Assembly: GCF_002118315.1 (NCBI RefSeq)
Contig: NZ_MTSZ01000001.1
Location: 372,001-436,000, forward strand
Origin: Kiloniella majae
GTDB taxonomy: Bacteria > Pseudomonadota > Alphaproteobacteria > Kiloniellales > Kiloniellaceae
Reading direction: 5' to 3'
Length of the DNA: 64,000 bases
Shown here: piece by piece, positions 51,050 to 60,174 of the stretch
Layout of the letters: each line of letters begins with the position of its first letter
How positions within the stretch are numbered: position 1 is the first letter of the stretch
Made by a program: the position numbers and the translations under genes
The notes under the pieces: model-generated
Databases searched by the model: none
What the model was told of the DNA's origin: nothing
The model's input: the letters and a program-made list of their open reading frames with translations, nothing else

Positions 51050-52534
51050 ATGAGCAATTTTTCCGACCTTGGCCTTCGTGATCCTATTCTCCGTGCAATC
51101 AAAGAAGGCGGTTATGAACAGATGACGCCTATCCAGTCACGGGCTATTCCCAACATTATGGAGGGAAAAGATCTGATTGGTGTTGCCCAGACCGGGACTG
51201 GAAAAACAGCGGCTTTCTCATTGCCGCTGATACAATATCTGCTCAAAGGCGAAGGCAAGCGCAAAGCCAAGACAGCAAGGTCCTTGATTCTGGCCCCGAC
51301 ACGTGAACTTGCGATCCAGATTTCAGATAACGTCCGTGACTATTCCAAATATCTGCACCTGCGCAGCACCATCGTTTTTGGTGGCGCATCCGAAAAACCA
51401 CAGATCAAGGCAATGGCCCCCGGTGTTGATATCCTGATCGCAACACCCGGTCGTTTGCTGGATTTGATGTCACAGGGTCATATTAAACTAAACGAAGTTG
51501 AATTCCTCGTCCTTGACGAAGCTGACCGGATGCTCGACATGGGCTTTATCCGTGACATCAAGAAAATCATCAAGGAACTGCCAGAAAAACGGCAGACTGT
51601 ACTGCTTTCCGCCACCATGCCGAAGTCTGTTACGACACTGGCCAACACCATTCTGATCAACCCGGTACGTGTAGAGGTTGCCCCCGCAGCCACCACCGCT
51701 GAGAAGGTTGAACAACATGTCATGATGGTCCCCAAAAGCCGTAAACGTGATTTGCTGGGACATGTGCTCAAGGACGACGCAATCAAACGGGTTCTAATTT
51801 TCACCAGAACAAAACACGGCGCGAACCGCGTTTCCGAGTTTTTGGAAAAACAGGGTATTACCTCTGCCGCTATTCACGGCAATAAATCCCAAAATGCCCG
51901 TCAACGCGCCCTGGCTGATTTTCGGGATGGCGCGATCCGTGCGCTGGTTGCCACTGATGTTGCCGCACGCGGTATTGACGTAGATGGTGTCACCCATGTC
52001 ATCAACTTCGAACTTCCAAACGAGCCAGACAGTTATGTTCACCGCATTGGTCGGACAGCCCGCGCAGGCGCCACAGGTATTTCCTATTCCTTCTGCGATC
52101 ATGAAGAACGTGCATACCTGAAAGATATCGAAAAGAACATTCGTCAAAGCGTGCCTGTTTTTGAAGAGCATCCTTACCACGAAGAAGGTATGGCCGCCGC
52201 CCCTGCGGGCAGTTCAAAAGACGGAAAGAATGGCGGAAGACCCAACCGGAATTCCCGCAACGGTAAGCCCCGAAACGATAAATCCGGCAACAAAAGCCGT
52301 CGTGGCAATTCGCAAAAGCCATCCGGAAGATCCAAGTCTGCAGCAGGAAAACCTAATCCGGGCAACCCCAGCCAAGGTAAACCAAGTCAAGGTAAACCCA
52401 ATAATAGTTCGGGCAATAACGCTGGAAACAAATCAGGCAGTCGGCCAAGCAACGGACCGGGCAACCGACCCAATAACTCAAAGAGCAACAGATCCAGAAA
52501 CAGGCCCGGCAATAAAAGCTCTAACGCTGCTTAA
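51050..52534 (+). CDS. DEAD-box RNA helicase (RhlE-like)
   Basis: This 494-residue ATP-dependent RNA helicase has the Q motif (MTPIQSRAIP), Walker A (AQTGTGKTAAF), VLDEADRMLD, LLSATMP and HRIGRTARAG. The RecA-like core fills residues 1-375. The tail (about 385-494) is basic and low-complexity, rich in Asn, Gly, Lys and Pro with tandem NPSQGKPSQGKP-type repeats, a likely RNA-binding arm. Such helicases help ribosome assembly and cold adaptation. ATG 51050 begins the conserved MSNFSDLGL; a TTG three codons upstream is also possible. Confidence 0.93.
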   Translation: MSNFSDLGLRDPILRAIKEGGYEQMTPIQSRAIPNIMEGKDLIGVAQTGTGKTAAFSLPLIQYLLKGEGKRKAKTARSLILAPTRELAIQISDNVRDYSKYLHLRSTIVFGGASEKPQIKAMAPGVDILIATPGRLLDLMSQGHIKLNEVEFLVLDEADRMLDMGFIRDIKKIIKELPEKRQTVLLSATMPKSVTTLANTILINPVRVEVAPAATTAEKVEQHVMMVPKSRKRDLLGHVLKDDAIKRVLIFTRTKHGANRVSEFLEKQGITSAAIHGNKSQNARQRALADFRDGAIRALVATDVAARGIDVDGVTHVINFELPNEPDSYVHRIGRTARAGATGISYSFCDHEERAYLKDIEKNIRQSVPVFEEHPYHEEGMAAAPAGSSKDGKNGGRPNRNSRNGKPRNDKSGNKSRRGNSQKPSGRSKSAAGKPNPGNPSQGKPSQGKPNNSSGNNAGNKSGSRPSNGPGNRPNNSKSNRSRNRPGNKSSNAA

Positions 52535-52613
52535 CCCTGGTATTGTTCGTATTACTCCTAGAAACAAAGGGATAGTGCTTTTCGTATTGTTATTGATTGC
52601 GTTCCCAAAGCTT

Positions 52614-53417
52614 TCACGAGCTGTCTTGATCCTGCAAGCCATGTTTAATCAAGAGATTACGATAGGTACCGTCAGTTTTCATGGCACGTAGTTGCGTGTC
52701 GATCAGTTCAAGGATTAGTTTATATTCAGGTGTTTTCCTGGATATTCCGATGTAAAGTTTCTTTACCTCAATAGCTTCTGTTCCATAAGAAAACATATTG
52801 AGATTGGGGAAGAGTTTATTCGCAGTATAACGCGCCACCAATTCATCAGCCAACGCGGCGTCAACACGTCCGTCTTCAAGTTTTCTAAGTATTGTTTCCA
52901 GATCTTTTGACACATCTCGTTTGAAGTGTGTCGCCTCGGCAAAAGATTTTGGATAGGCATAATCCTGTGCCACACCAACATAGAGATTTTCCAGATCCCG
53001 AATGGAATTAACTCTGCGTTTGCCCTCTTTTAAAGAGATAAAAACCAGTCTGTTTTCACCTAACACCGCACCATAGGCAATTTTCTCTGCCCGTTCGGCT
53101 TGATACCACAGACCCGGGACTAAATCGACTTTGCCATCATAGGTTTCCTTGAGCACACGCGACCAGGGAATGGCTTTTGCTTCAACCTTAATACCTGCAC
53201 GATCCATCGCTTTTTTCAACACCTCAACGACAAAGCCTTGTTCAGGCAGGTCATACCCCATATAGGGTGCCCATTCGGATACACCGATTACAAGGGGGCG
53301 CTGTGCGATACTGTCAAGAATAGATTCATCAACTTGCTCGGCATAACTAGTCCCAGACAGAAAAAAGACAAACATGACTAAACAACGATAGAGAAACTGA
53401 ACCAGGATATTCATCAA
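52614..53417 (-). CDS. Periplasmic substrate-binding protein (paralogue 1 of a tandem pair)
   Basis: This 267-residue protein has a signal peptide (residues 1-26) and a type II binding fold with the motifs GVSEWAPYMGYDLPEQG, IPWSRVLKETYDGKVDLVPG and ELVARYTANKLFP. It closely resembles its upstream neighbour (53469-54293), with both GVSEWAPY and PWSRV motifs shared, so they arose by gene duplication. No transport genes are adjacent. They may bind different ligands. Ligand unknown. Confidence 0.8.
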   Translation of the reverse strand: MMNILVQFLYRCLVMFVFFLSGTSYAEQVDESILDSIAQRPLVIGVSEWAPYMGYDLPEQGFVVEVLKKAMDRAGIKVEAKAIPWSRVLKETYDGKVDLVPGLWYQAERAEKIAYGAVLGENRLVFISLKEGKRRVNSIRDLENLYVGVAQDYAYPKSFAEATHFKRDVSKDLETILRKLEDGRVDAALADELVARYTANKLFPNLNMFSYGTEAIEVKKLYIGISRKTPEYKLILELIDTQLRAMKTDGTYRNLLIKHGLQDQDSS

Positions 53418-53468
53418 ATAGATCCTATAAACCCTATAAAAAATGTCCCCTCATAGAACGGCAAATGA

Positions 53469-54293
53469 TCAGGAAGACCGATCTGCCTGTGTAATATTGT
53501 GCTTCGTCAAAATCGCATCGTAAGTGCCATCAGCTTTCATATCCGCAAGCGCTTTCTCAAACAAATCCAGTATGCGTTCATGATCCGGGTTTGCTTTGGA
53601 TATTCCTAGAAAAATATCCTTACTTCCCAATACCTTGCGTGAATAACGAAACTCAATCATTCCTTCAAAAAGTCGATAAGTTGTATGGCGAGCAACCAAT
53701 TCATCCCCCAACGCGGCATCAATACGCCCTCTGGCAAGTTTGCTAAGATTACTATCCAGATTTGGTGATAGATCTTTGATAAAATGTGTCGCATTTAAAA
53801 AATGTTGAGGGTAGGCATAGTCTTTCACAATGCCCACACGCAGATGATTAAGGTCATCCAGCGTCTCGATAACATAGGGGGATTCAGGATGACTGATAAG
53901 GACCAATCTTGCCTTTGCCAATACAGGTCCATACGCGATTGTTTTTGCCCGTTTTTCTTTGTACCAGATACCGGGAATGATATCGATTTCTCCCCGGCTC
54001 GCGCCCTTTATCACACGTGACCACGGCATCTTTTCTGCTGTGCTGTCATAACCAGCTCGCGTTAAGGCAACTTGCACAATATCCGTTAACAAACCATGCC
54101 CGGGCAGATCATATCCATTATAAGGCGCCCATTCGGACACGCCGACAACAAGTTTTTTGTTTTGAGATGATGATATTGTTGCTTGAGCAGAAACAGGTGA
54201 AATGCAAAGACGACAAACACAAAATACAGCCAGAAGCAACAACAGTTGTCCCAGTTTGCACCTTGTATATTCTTTACCTACAATACGTTTCAT
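53469..54293 (-). CDS. Periplasmic substrate-binding protein (paralogue 2 of a tandem pair)
   Basis: This 274-residue protein has a longer leader (hydrophobic core about residues 15-35) and a type II binding fold like its downstream neighbour: GVSEWAPYNGYDLPGHG, MPWSRVIKGASRGEIDIIPG and DELVARHTTYRLFE. The two genes are 51 bp apart on the same strand and probably co-transcribed. No permease or ATPase follows. The duplicates suggest selection for different or variable ligands. Confidence 0.8.
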   Translation of the reverse strand: MKRIVGKEYTRCKLGQLLLLLAVFCVCRLCISPVSAQATISSSQNKKLVVGVSEWAPYNGYDLPGHGLLTDIVQVALTRAGYDSTAEKMPWSRVIKGASRGEIDIIPGIWYKEKRAKTIAYGPVLAKARLVLISHPESPYVIETLDDLNHLRVGIVKDYAYPQHFLNATHFIKDLSPNLDSNLSKLARGRIDAALGDELVARHTTYRLFEGMIEFRYSRKVLGSKDIFLGISKANPDHERILDLFEKALADMKADGTYDAILTKHNITQADRSS

Positions 54294-54541
54294 GCGTGAT
54301 TCCTAACGCCGTTTTTACCCCTCACGCCAGAATCATTATTGCTATACTGATCTCTTCTTTAGTCCTGTAAAAGAAAACAGTCTATAAACCCCTGTTAGGT
54401 TTTATTGTACCCTCTTGTCCTTTTTCATTGGTTAAGAGGTTTTATTCTCAAAGACCTTTATACTACCCGCGAAAGATATATAAATATAGCCCCAAAGAGA
54501 GAAAGAAAGGATGGCATAGTAGGCCGATAAGAAAAAGGCTT

Positions 54542-54829
54542 CTAATTACCAGTTATCAAGAGACTGATTTCAGGCCAGTGATAAACCACAATGCTGATAG
54601 AAATTGGATTAATGGCAACGGCTAAAACCGAGCCGACAATATTCGTCACACGGGGATAATCGGGTGCAAAGTAATGAATAGTCTTTACCCAGATCATAGC
54701 CCACCATTTAAGAACCTGCCAAATCGACCTGAGAACAATATTATAGACAATATGTGTCACAGTTTTCCTGATCGCCGCCCAAAAAGCCGCAAACAGTATT
54801 AAAAACAGAGTTGAAAAAACGCCTTCCAA
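54542..54829 (-). CDS. Small membrane protein of unknown function
   Basis: This protein of about 95 residues has a hydrophobic N-terminus (FSTLFLILFAAFWAAI) and a second hydrophobic stretch near the end (GSVLAVAINPISISIVVY). It probably spans the membrane twice. Start TTG 54829 is chosen because GAGGGGGAG lies just upstream; TTG 54844 is an alternative. It diverges from the homoserine dehydrogenase gene. No domain is recognised. Confidence 0.55.
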   Translation of the reverse strand: MEGVFSTLFLILFAAFWAAIRKTVTHIVYNIVLRSIWQVLKWWAMIWVKTIHYFAPDYPRVTNIVGSVLAVAINPISISIVVYHWPEISLLITGN

Positions 54830-54979
54830 ATCACTCCCCCTCAAAGACCTTATTCTAAAGTGGCCCTGTTTTTATTTAATTTCAAACAAAACCACACACG
54901 CCAGACTTGCAAAGACCTTTCTTTAGGTGTTTCATTCACATTCTCTTCCTTAGCAAAGTTTCCTTTGAAAGCACATTCC

Positions 54980-55999
54980 ATGATTATCAAAGCAGCCGTT
55001 GTTGGCCTTGGCTCGGTGAACAAAAATCTGTTGAAGATCCTGATCAATAAAAAAGAACAGCTACAGAATAATCACGGTATCAGCTTTCAAATTGTCTGTG
55101 TTTCCGACAGCTCTGGTGTTGCGATCAATCCCGATGGTTTCGATCCACAGGATATGATCAGCCGAAAAGAGGCCGGTGAACGCGCCTCTTCTTTTCAAGG
55201 CTTTAGAAAAGACGCGTCCATTCAGGATATCCTGGAGGATACTAAAATTGATCTGGTTTTCGAAGCCTCTCCTGTCGATTTGAAAACGGGGGAGCCCGGC
55301 CTAGGCATCACCCGCACTGCTTTGTCCAAAGGCATTTCTGTTGTACTTGCCAACAAAGGGCCTGTAGCCCTTGCCTATGAAGAGTTACAGAAAATCGCAA
55401 CCAAAACCGGGGCTTCTTTGGAAATGAGCGCAACGGTATGTGGCGGTTTACCAATTCTCAATATTGGTAGACGGGATCTGATCGTCGCTGATATCACCAA
55501 GCTTCAGGGTATTTTCAATTCCACCAGTAACTTTATTCTGGATGAAATGGCAACGGGGCGTTCCTACGACGATGCGTTGGCCGAAGCACAGGAACGCGGC
55601 ATTGCCGAAGCTGATCCCAGCCTCGATGTCGGTGGATGGGATACTGCGAACAAACTGGTCATTATTGCCAATGCCATTTTAGGACAGACCGTTACCCTCA
55701 AAGATGTTGATGTTACTGGTATCGAAAATATTACCGAGGCTGATCTGAAATCTGCTCAAGCCAACAACAAACAAATCAAACTGGTTGCTAAATATGAAAA
55801 TAACCAGTTGTCTGTTAGCCCTCTTGCTTTGCCACAAGATAGTTTCCTGGCCCATTGCACAGGTTGGGAAATGGCCGTAGAGCTTCACACCGATATCTAT
55901 GGCATCATGTATCACAAACTCTGGGAACGTGAACCGGCCCCAACCGCCGCATCCATGTTGCGCGATGCCGTGAACATATTTGAAAACAAGACTTACTGA
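54980..55999 (+). CDS. Homoserine dehydrogenase-like protein (short form, no ACT domain)
   Basis: This 339-residue protein has an NAD(P)-binding fold (VVGLGSVNKNLLKIL), catalytic-loop motif LANKGPVAL and the family signature GIAEADPSLDVGGWDTANK. It would interconvert aspartate semialdehyde and homoserine in threonine/methionine synthesis. It is shorter than the usual bacterial enzyme (no C-terminal ACT domain, so probably no threonine feedback). It is followed by an MFS exporter gene, an unusual neighbour. Start ATG 54980 (MIIKAAVVG) is the family start. Confidence 0.85.
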   Translation: MIIKAAVVGLGSVNKNLLKILINKKEQLQNNHGISFQIVCVSDSSGVAINPDGFDPQDMISRKEAGERASSFQGFRKDASIQDILEDTKIDLVFEASPVDLKTGEPGLGITRTALSKGISVVLANKGPVALAYEELQKIATKTGASLEMSATVCGGLPILNIGRRDLIVADITKLQGIFNSTSNFILDEMATGRSYDDALAEAQERGIAEADPSLDVGGWDTANKLVIIANAILGQTVTLKDVDVTGIENITEADLKSAQANNKQIKLVAKYENNQLSVSPLALPQDSFLAHCTGWEMAVELHTDIYGIMYHKLWEREPAPTAASMLRDAVNIFENKTY

Positions 56000-56024
56000 G
56001 TTACGAACAGAAAACAACGAAACG

Positions 56025-57263
56025 ATGCCCCGCGCAGAAAAGACACTCGCTTTGGAAACAACACCAGAAAAAACTCCCCTGAATAGCCAGGCTTATCTTA
56101 TTTTGCTCCTGCTTTTTATCGGGGTTTTCTGTAATGGCATGATTGTGCCTTTTATGGGCTTTTTCATTATCGATGAACTAGGGCGTGATCCTTGGGAAAT
56201 CAGTATCTATGTCGGTCTTGTCAGTGTCTTGACCCTATTGATGAACCGCCAGTTCGGAGAACGCTTTGACAAGGGGGCGCGGGTACGTCCGCTAATTGCC
56301 ATATCTGCATTTGCATTTCTGACCGCAACAACGACCCTTTCGCTGTATCCCTCCTATTGGGTGATCGTCGGTTTTATCAGTATCTGTTTCAGCTTCTCAA
56401 ACGCCTCAACCTCCCTCATGTACAGCTTTGGGCGTGCCTATGCCGAAAAACAGGGCATGGCCATTACCGCCTACAATTCCTACCTGCGCAGCATGACTTC
56501 ACTGGGCTGGATGATGGCACCGGCTTTGTCCTTTTTCCTTGCCGGGCAATGGGGGAACAGTTTCGTGTTCTATACCGCAGCCTCTCTTGCCGTTCTCTGG
56601 GTTATTTTGTGGTTTTTCGTTGTGCCAACTGACTTCACCGCCGCAGCCAAAGAACCATCATCGCAACAAGCATCATCTGAACATAAATCGCTCAATCACG
56701 GTTTATGGTTGGCCGCCACCGCCTGCCTCTTTATTGCCGGGGCACACATATTGACCAGCGCCGCCTTGCCACTTTACTTTACACAGGAAGCCAAACTGCC
56801 AACCTATGCACCGGGACTGGCCTTTGCGATCAAGTGCCTGACCGAAGTGGTGGTTATTCTTATGATCCCCTATGCCATGCAGAAATACAGCCCGCGAACA
56901 GCTCTCTACGCAGCAACACTGATCGCCATGCCGACCTTCTATATCCTCTCCCAAGTGGACAGTTTGCCCCAGTTGGTAGTGGGTGCCGCGCTGGAAGGTC
57001 TTTACTACGGTATATTCGCGGGTGTCAGCATCACCTTTGTCCAAAGCTTTGCCAATGGCCGTCTGGGCCGCGCCACCTCTCTCTACATGAACAGCCTCTT
57101 CCTCGGCGGCATGCTAGGCAATGTCTCCATGGGCCTTATCGCCAGTGCCTACAGCTATCAAACAGCCATCCAGCTTTCCCTGATAATCATCACCATCGCG
57201 CTCGTCGTTCTTATCGCATCCCGACGCAGTGACCGGGCTGTTGAGAGTGGGTTAAGTGTTTAG
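56025..57263 (+). CDS. MFS transporter, SetA/SetB-like sugar or amino acid efflux type
   Basis: This 412-residue protein has about twelve membrane segments with the MFS loop between TM2 and TM3 (RQFGERFDKGARVRPLI) and the SetA/SetB-like SYLRSMTSLGWMMAPALSFF. It is an exporter or importer in the inner membrane. Gene order with a homoserine dehydrogenase-like gene suggests it may export homoserine, threonine or a derivative; sugar efflux is equally possible from sequence. The start ATG 56025 is used, since an earlier in-frame start would overlap the upstream gene by 20 bases. Confidence 0.87.
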   Translation: MPRAEKTLALETTPEKTPLNSQAYLILLLLFIGVFCNGMIVPFMGFFIIDELGRDPWEISIYVGLVSVLTLLMNRQFGERFDKGARVRPLIAISAFAFLTATTTLSLYPSYWVIVGFISICFSFSNASTSLMYSFGRAYAEKQGMAITAYNSYLRSMTSLGWMMAPALSFFLAGQWGNSFVFYTAASLAVLWVILWFFVVPTDFTAAAKEPSSQQASSEHKSLNHGLWLAATACLFIAGAHILTSAALPLYFTQEAKLPTYAPGLAFAIKCLTEVVVILMIPYAMQKYSPRTALYAATLIAMPTFYILSQVDSLPQLVVGAALEGLYYGIFAGVSITFVQSFANGRLGRATSLYMNSLFLGGMLGNVSMGLIASAYSYQTAIQLSLIIITIALVVLIASRRSDRAVESGLSV

Positions 57264-57425
57264 ATTCTGTGTAAAGGATAACATTCCATATTCATCTTAA
57301 GTACTGACTCTTTTGCATTAATTCGTCAGAAAGCGCTTCAATTTCATCCGTTATTAAATCACTAAGGATTTGCCTGTATCCTGACCAATATTGCGTTCAC
57401 TAGGTGTTATTGTTCAGGGCAAGAG

Positions 57426-58202
57426 ATGAAGAAGTTATCCGCGTTATATATCGTATCAGTCCTGTTCCTGATACTTAGTCCATCCCATTCACATGCGAAG
57501 AACTACAGCGTCTGTACCGTTGAAATTCCGGGCGGGATGACAAAGGATAAAGAAGGTCCTCAGCCGCTGTTTAATTTTTATCAGGAAGTTATAAAACGGA
57601 TTTCCGATAAAACCGGGCACACATTCGAGTTGCAATTCGCGCCTTCTTTACGATGCCAAAACCTGTTTTTCAAACGGGAAATTGACATCATCTGGCCCTA
57701 TATTATCAGTGGCGAGGCAGACAGATTTAAAGAAGCCGGTTATACATTCCTCCCCATATATTCCATGCCAATCATTATGGGTGGGTATTATATTTTCACG
57801 AGAGAAGAAGACCCAGTTGCACATCAAGTTGCCGATTTAGAAGGTAAGAGTGTTGTCAGTGCAAGGGGTTACGGCATTCCAATAGAGCTGGAAAAAAGCA
57901 CCAACATAACAAAATCAATTACAAACGGTAACGAGCTCATTCCCCCAATGCTCCTTGGCAAAAGGGTCGATGCCGGCATTATCCAAACTGGTTGGGTGCC
58001 GACACTCAGGGAACAGGGGCTGTTGGAAGGTCTGCACCACGGTGAAGTTATCGATTTTTGGGGTGGCTCTTTTACCTTTTACCCGGATGAGGAAGGCGTG
58101 GAACTTATGAACTCCTTCTCGAACACTATCCTTGAACTGGTAACAGAGGGAAAATACAGAGACATGATGACTGGCGCGCCCTATTACATTCCTAATTATT
58201 AA
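57426..58202 (+). CDS. Solitary periplasmic substrate-binding protein
   Basis: This 258-residue protein has a signal peptide (residues 1-24, cut after SHAK) and a binding-protein-like fold with VEIPGGMTKDKEGPQPLFNFY near the start and DLEGKSVVSARGYG in the second lobe. The N-terminal part differs from the other four binding proteins here: it carries two early Cys (SVCTVE and LRCQNL) that may form a disulfide. No transporter genes are adjacent. Ligand unknown. Confidence 0.73.
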   Translation: MKKLSALYIVSVLFLILSPSHSHAKNYSVCTVEIPGGMTKDKEGPQPLFNFYQEVIKRISDKTGHTFELQFAPSLRCQNLFFKREIDIIWPYIISGEADRFKEAGYTFLPIYSMPIIMGGYYIFTREEDPVAHQVADLEGKSVVSARGYGIPIELEKSTNITKSITNGNELIPPMLLGKRVDAGIIQTGWVPTLREQGLLEGLHHGEVIDFWGGSFTFYPDEEGVELMNSFSNTILELVTEGKYRDMMTGAPYYIPNY

Positions 58203-58232
58203 AGAGCCTGCCTATTAAGCTAAACCAACGTG

Positions 58233-58466
58233 TTAACTGTTTCCATAATTCACCATTAAAATAACAAACCAGAGCATGGGATGAGAGACAAAGCCGAGAA
58301 TGCGTCCCCATAATATTGCATCGTCAGCACCATTAGGTGTGTTCGAAAGCACATTTTCCATAAATCTAGTCGTTACAGTAAACCAACTAAGCATCAGAAA
58401 TTTTAATACTGAAACATACACAAATTTTACAACAACAAATACAACTATAAATAAAATAGCTTTCAT
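58233..58466 (-). CDS. Small membrane protein of unknown function
   Basis: This 77-residue protein has hydrophobic stretches at the start (AILFIVVFVVVKFVYVSVL) and at the end (MLWFVILMVNYG). It probably crosses the membrane twice. ATG 58466 is used; a TTG at 58484 would add six residues, and the G-rich sequence between could serve it as ribosome site. No domain is recognised. Confidence 0.5.
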   Translation of the reverse strand: MKAILFIVVFVVVKFVYVSVLKFLMLSWFTVTTRFMENVLSNTPNGADDAILWGRILGFVSHPMLWFVILMVNYGNS

Positions 58467-58539
58467 CCTGCCCCCAATCAGCAATTACAGGATGCAGCTT
58501 AGAGGAGAAAAAGGCAACCAGACAAGAAGCTTAAACCTT

Positions 58540-60042
58540 CTAGCCCAATTTAACATCGCCGAGGGCACCCGGTGACAAAACGTTCTTTATCTGCGCGACC
58601 AGTTCTTTGACCTTTTTTGGGGTGTAGCTATCGTAAAATCCTTGGTTGCTTCGCCCTATGGCATGTTCGGCAGAAAAACTGCCGTTGTATTTTTCCACCA
58701 CAATCCGGACCACCCATTCGCGTATAGACGAAATAAAGCTTTCATCGTCTAGACGAGCATCATCCTGTGGGATCGAAAGATTAAAGTGCAGACCACCATC
58801 ACCCACATGACCAAAATCACAGATCCGCACATTCGGGAATTCTTCCGGCAATTCCTTCGCCATAAAGGCCCGAAACTTCATCAGGTCGCCACGACGGAAT
58901 GACACATCAAAAGCCACCAGCTTACCGGCGTGTTTCACCCCTTCGGAAAGAGCATGCCGCAAGGCCCACATTTCTTCGGGACGCCCAATAAAGGCATTTT
59001 CCAGTGGCGCATCTGCATCTTCCCAGATCTCTGCCAACACCACTTCCATCAACTCGTCCAAACTCTGCTCGCTTTCGCGTTTGGCCCAGGTTCGGGACAG
59101 TTCGACCAACAGCACATAATCCGGAATCTCACCTCCGGGAAAGGGATTACGTAGCGAAGGCACATGATCAAAAGCGGCGCGGATCGCCTCAGCCGACATA
59201 CCTTCGAAGGCGGTCAGGTTGGTATCACAGCGTTCTTCCATTTCCAGCAACAGCTTGAGGACAGCGGCTTCATCCCGGGGCACCAACAGCGCGGCCGTAG
59301 ATTGCTGTGGCAAGCGGACGACATTTAATACGGCTTCTGTTACGACACCCAGAACACCTGTGGTCCCAATAAACAGATGCTTCCAGTCAATACCCGTATT
59401 GTCCTTGCGCAGACCCGACATGAAATCAAGCTCAGTCCCAGCTTCGTCAGCCAAAACAACCTTTACCCCCAAGGTATTCTGGCGCACATCACCATAACGT
59501 AAGAACCGGGCACCACCAGTGTTGGTCGCGATCATCCCCCCTATGCGAGGATCAGCGCCAAGATCAATCGGGAAAACATAGCCCTTGGGTTCCAGAAAGG
59601 CATTCAGATCAGACAGACGCACACCAGCCCCCACCGTGACCGAACGGTTTTCTTCGTCAAAAATAATCTGCTCAGAGGTAGTTATCTCTGCATCAGTAGC
59701 TTGAAGCGCACTCGTTTCTGTCAGGCGATCAAAACTGAGAACGCCCTGAGTGCCCGAACTATCAGGTGTCGAGGCCCCAACCAAACCACTATTGCCGGAT
59801 TGTGGCACAAGAGTAATACCCCGCCCATAACAATAAGCCAGCACCCGAGAGGTCTCCTTACTGTTCCCCGGACGCACAACAAAAGCGGCCTCCCCCGAAC
59901 CATAGCGTACACAGCTTTCATAAGGGGCAAAATCACCCTTGCTACTTCTGTCTGGTCGCAACAGTCCTTTTTCACCAACAATATCATTCAGGGCGTCAAG
60001 GTCTTGCTGGGTCACAAGAGTCTGCAAGGTCGGGGTTGTCAT
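58540..60042 (-). CDS. FAD-linked D-2-hydroxyglutarate dehydrogenase-like oxidoreductase
   Basis: This 500-residue flavoprotein has the VAO/GlcD layout: an FAD-binding N-terminal part (about residues 40-220; GITLVPQSGNSGLVGAS, GADPRIGGMIATNTGG) and a C-terminal substrate cap (ending SAEHAIGRSNQGFYDSY). It probably oxidises D-2-hydroxyglutarate to 2-oxoglutarate. It is 132 bp downstream of hglS in the same direction, the enzyme that yields D-2-hydroxyglutarate, which strongly suggests this substrate over lactate or glycolate. Start ATG 60042 (MTTPTLQ) is used. Confidence 0.85.
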   Translation of the reverse strand: MTTPTLQTLVTQQDLDALNDIVGEKGLLRPDRSSKGDFAPYESCVRYGSGEAAFVVRPGNSKETSRVLAYCYGRGITLVPQSGNSGLVGASTPDSSGTQGVLSFDRLTETSALQATDAEITTSEQIIFDEENRSVTVGAGVRLSDLNAFLEPKGYVFPIDLGADPRIGGMIATNTGGARFLRYGDVRQNTLGVKVVLADEAGTELDFMSGLRKDNTGIDWKHLFIGTTGVLGVVTEAVLNVVRLPQQSTAALLVPRDEAAVLKLLLEMEERCDTNLTAFEGMSAEAIRAAFDHVPSLRNPFPGGEIPDYVLLVELSRTWAKRESEQSLDELMEVVLAEIWEDADAPLENAFIGRPEEMWALRHALSEGVKHAGKLVAFDVSFRRGDLMKFRAFMAKELPEEFPNVRICDFGHVGDGGLHFNLSIPQDDARLDDESFISSIREWVVRIVVEKYNGSFSAEHAIGRSNQGFYDSYTPKKVKELVAQIKNVLSPGALGDVKLG

Positions 60043-60174
60043 TTTGATAAACTCTGGTTTTAAAACAGTAAGGTGCCCCAAAACAGGACATGTATCAGGG
60101 CACCCGTCAATATTGGCAATGTTATAAGCAGAGGTGCCTTACATAGCCATCATTTCTTACGTCACCTGCTTTTC

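Noticed and set aside
52161-52691. Long shifted frame over the helicase tail
   Set aside because: Overlaps the real helicase frame; its composition reflects the repeat-rich tail.
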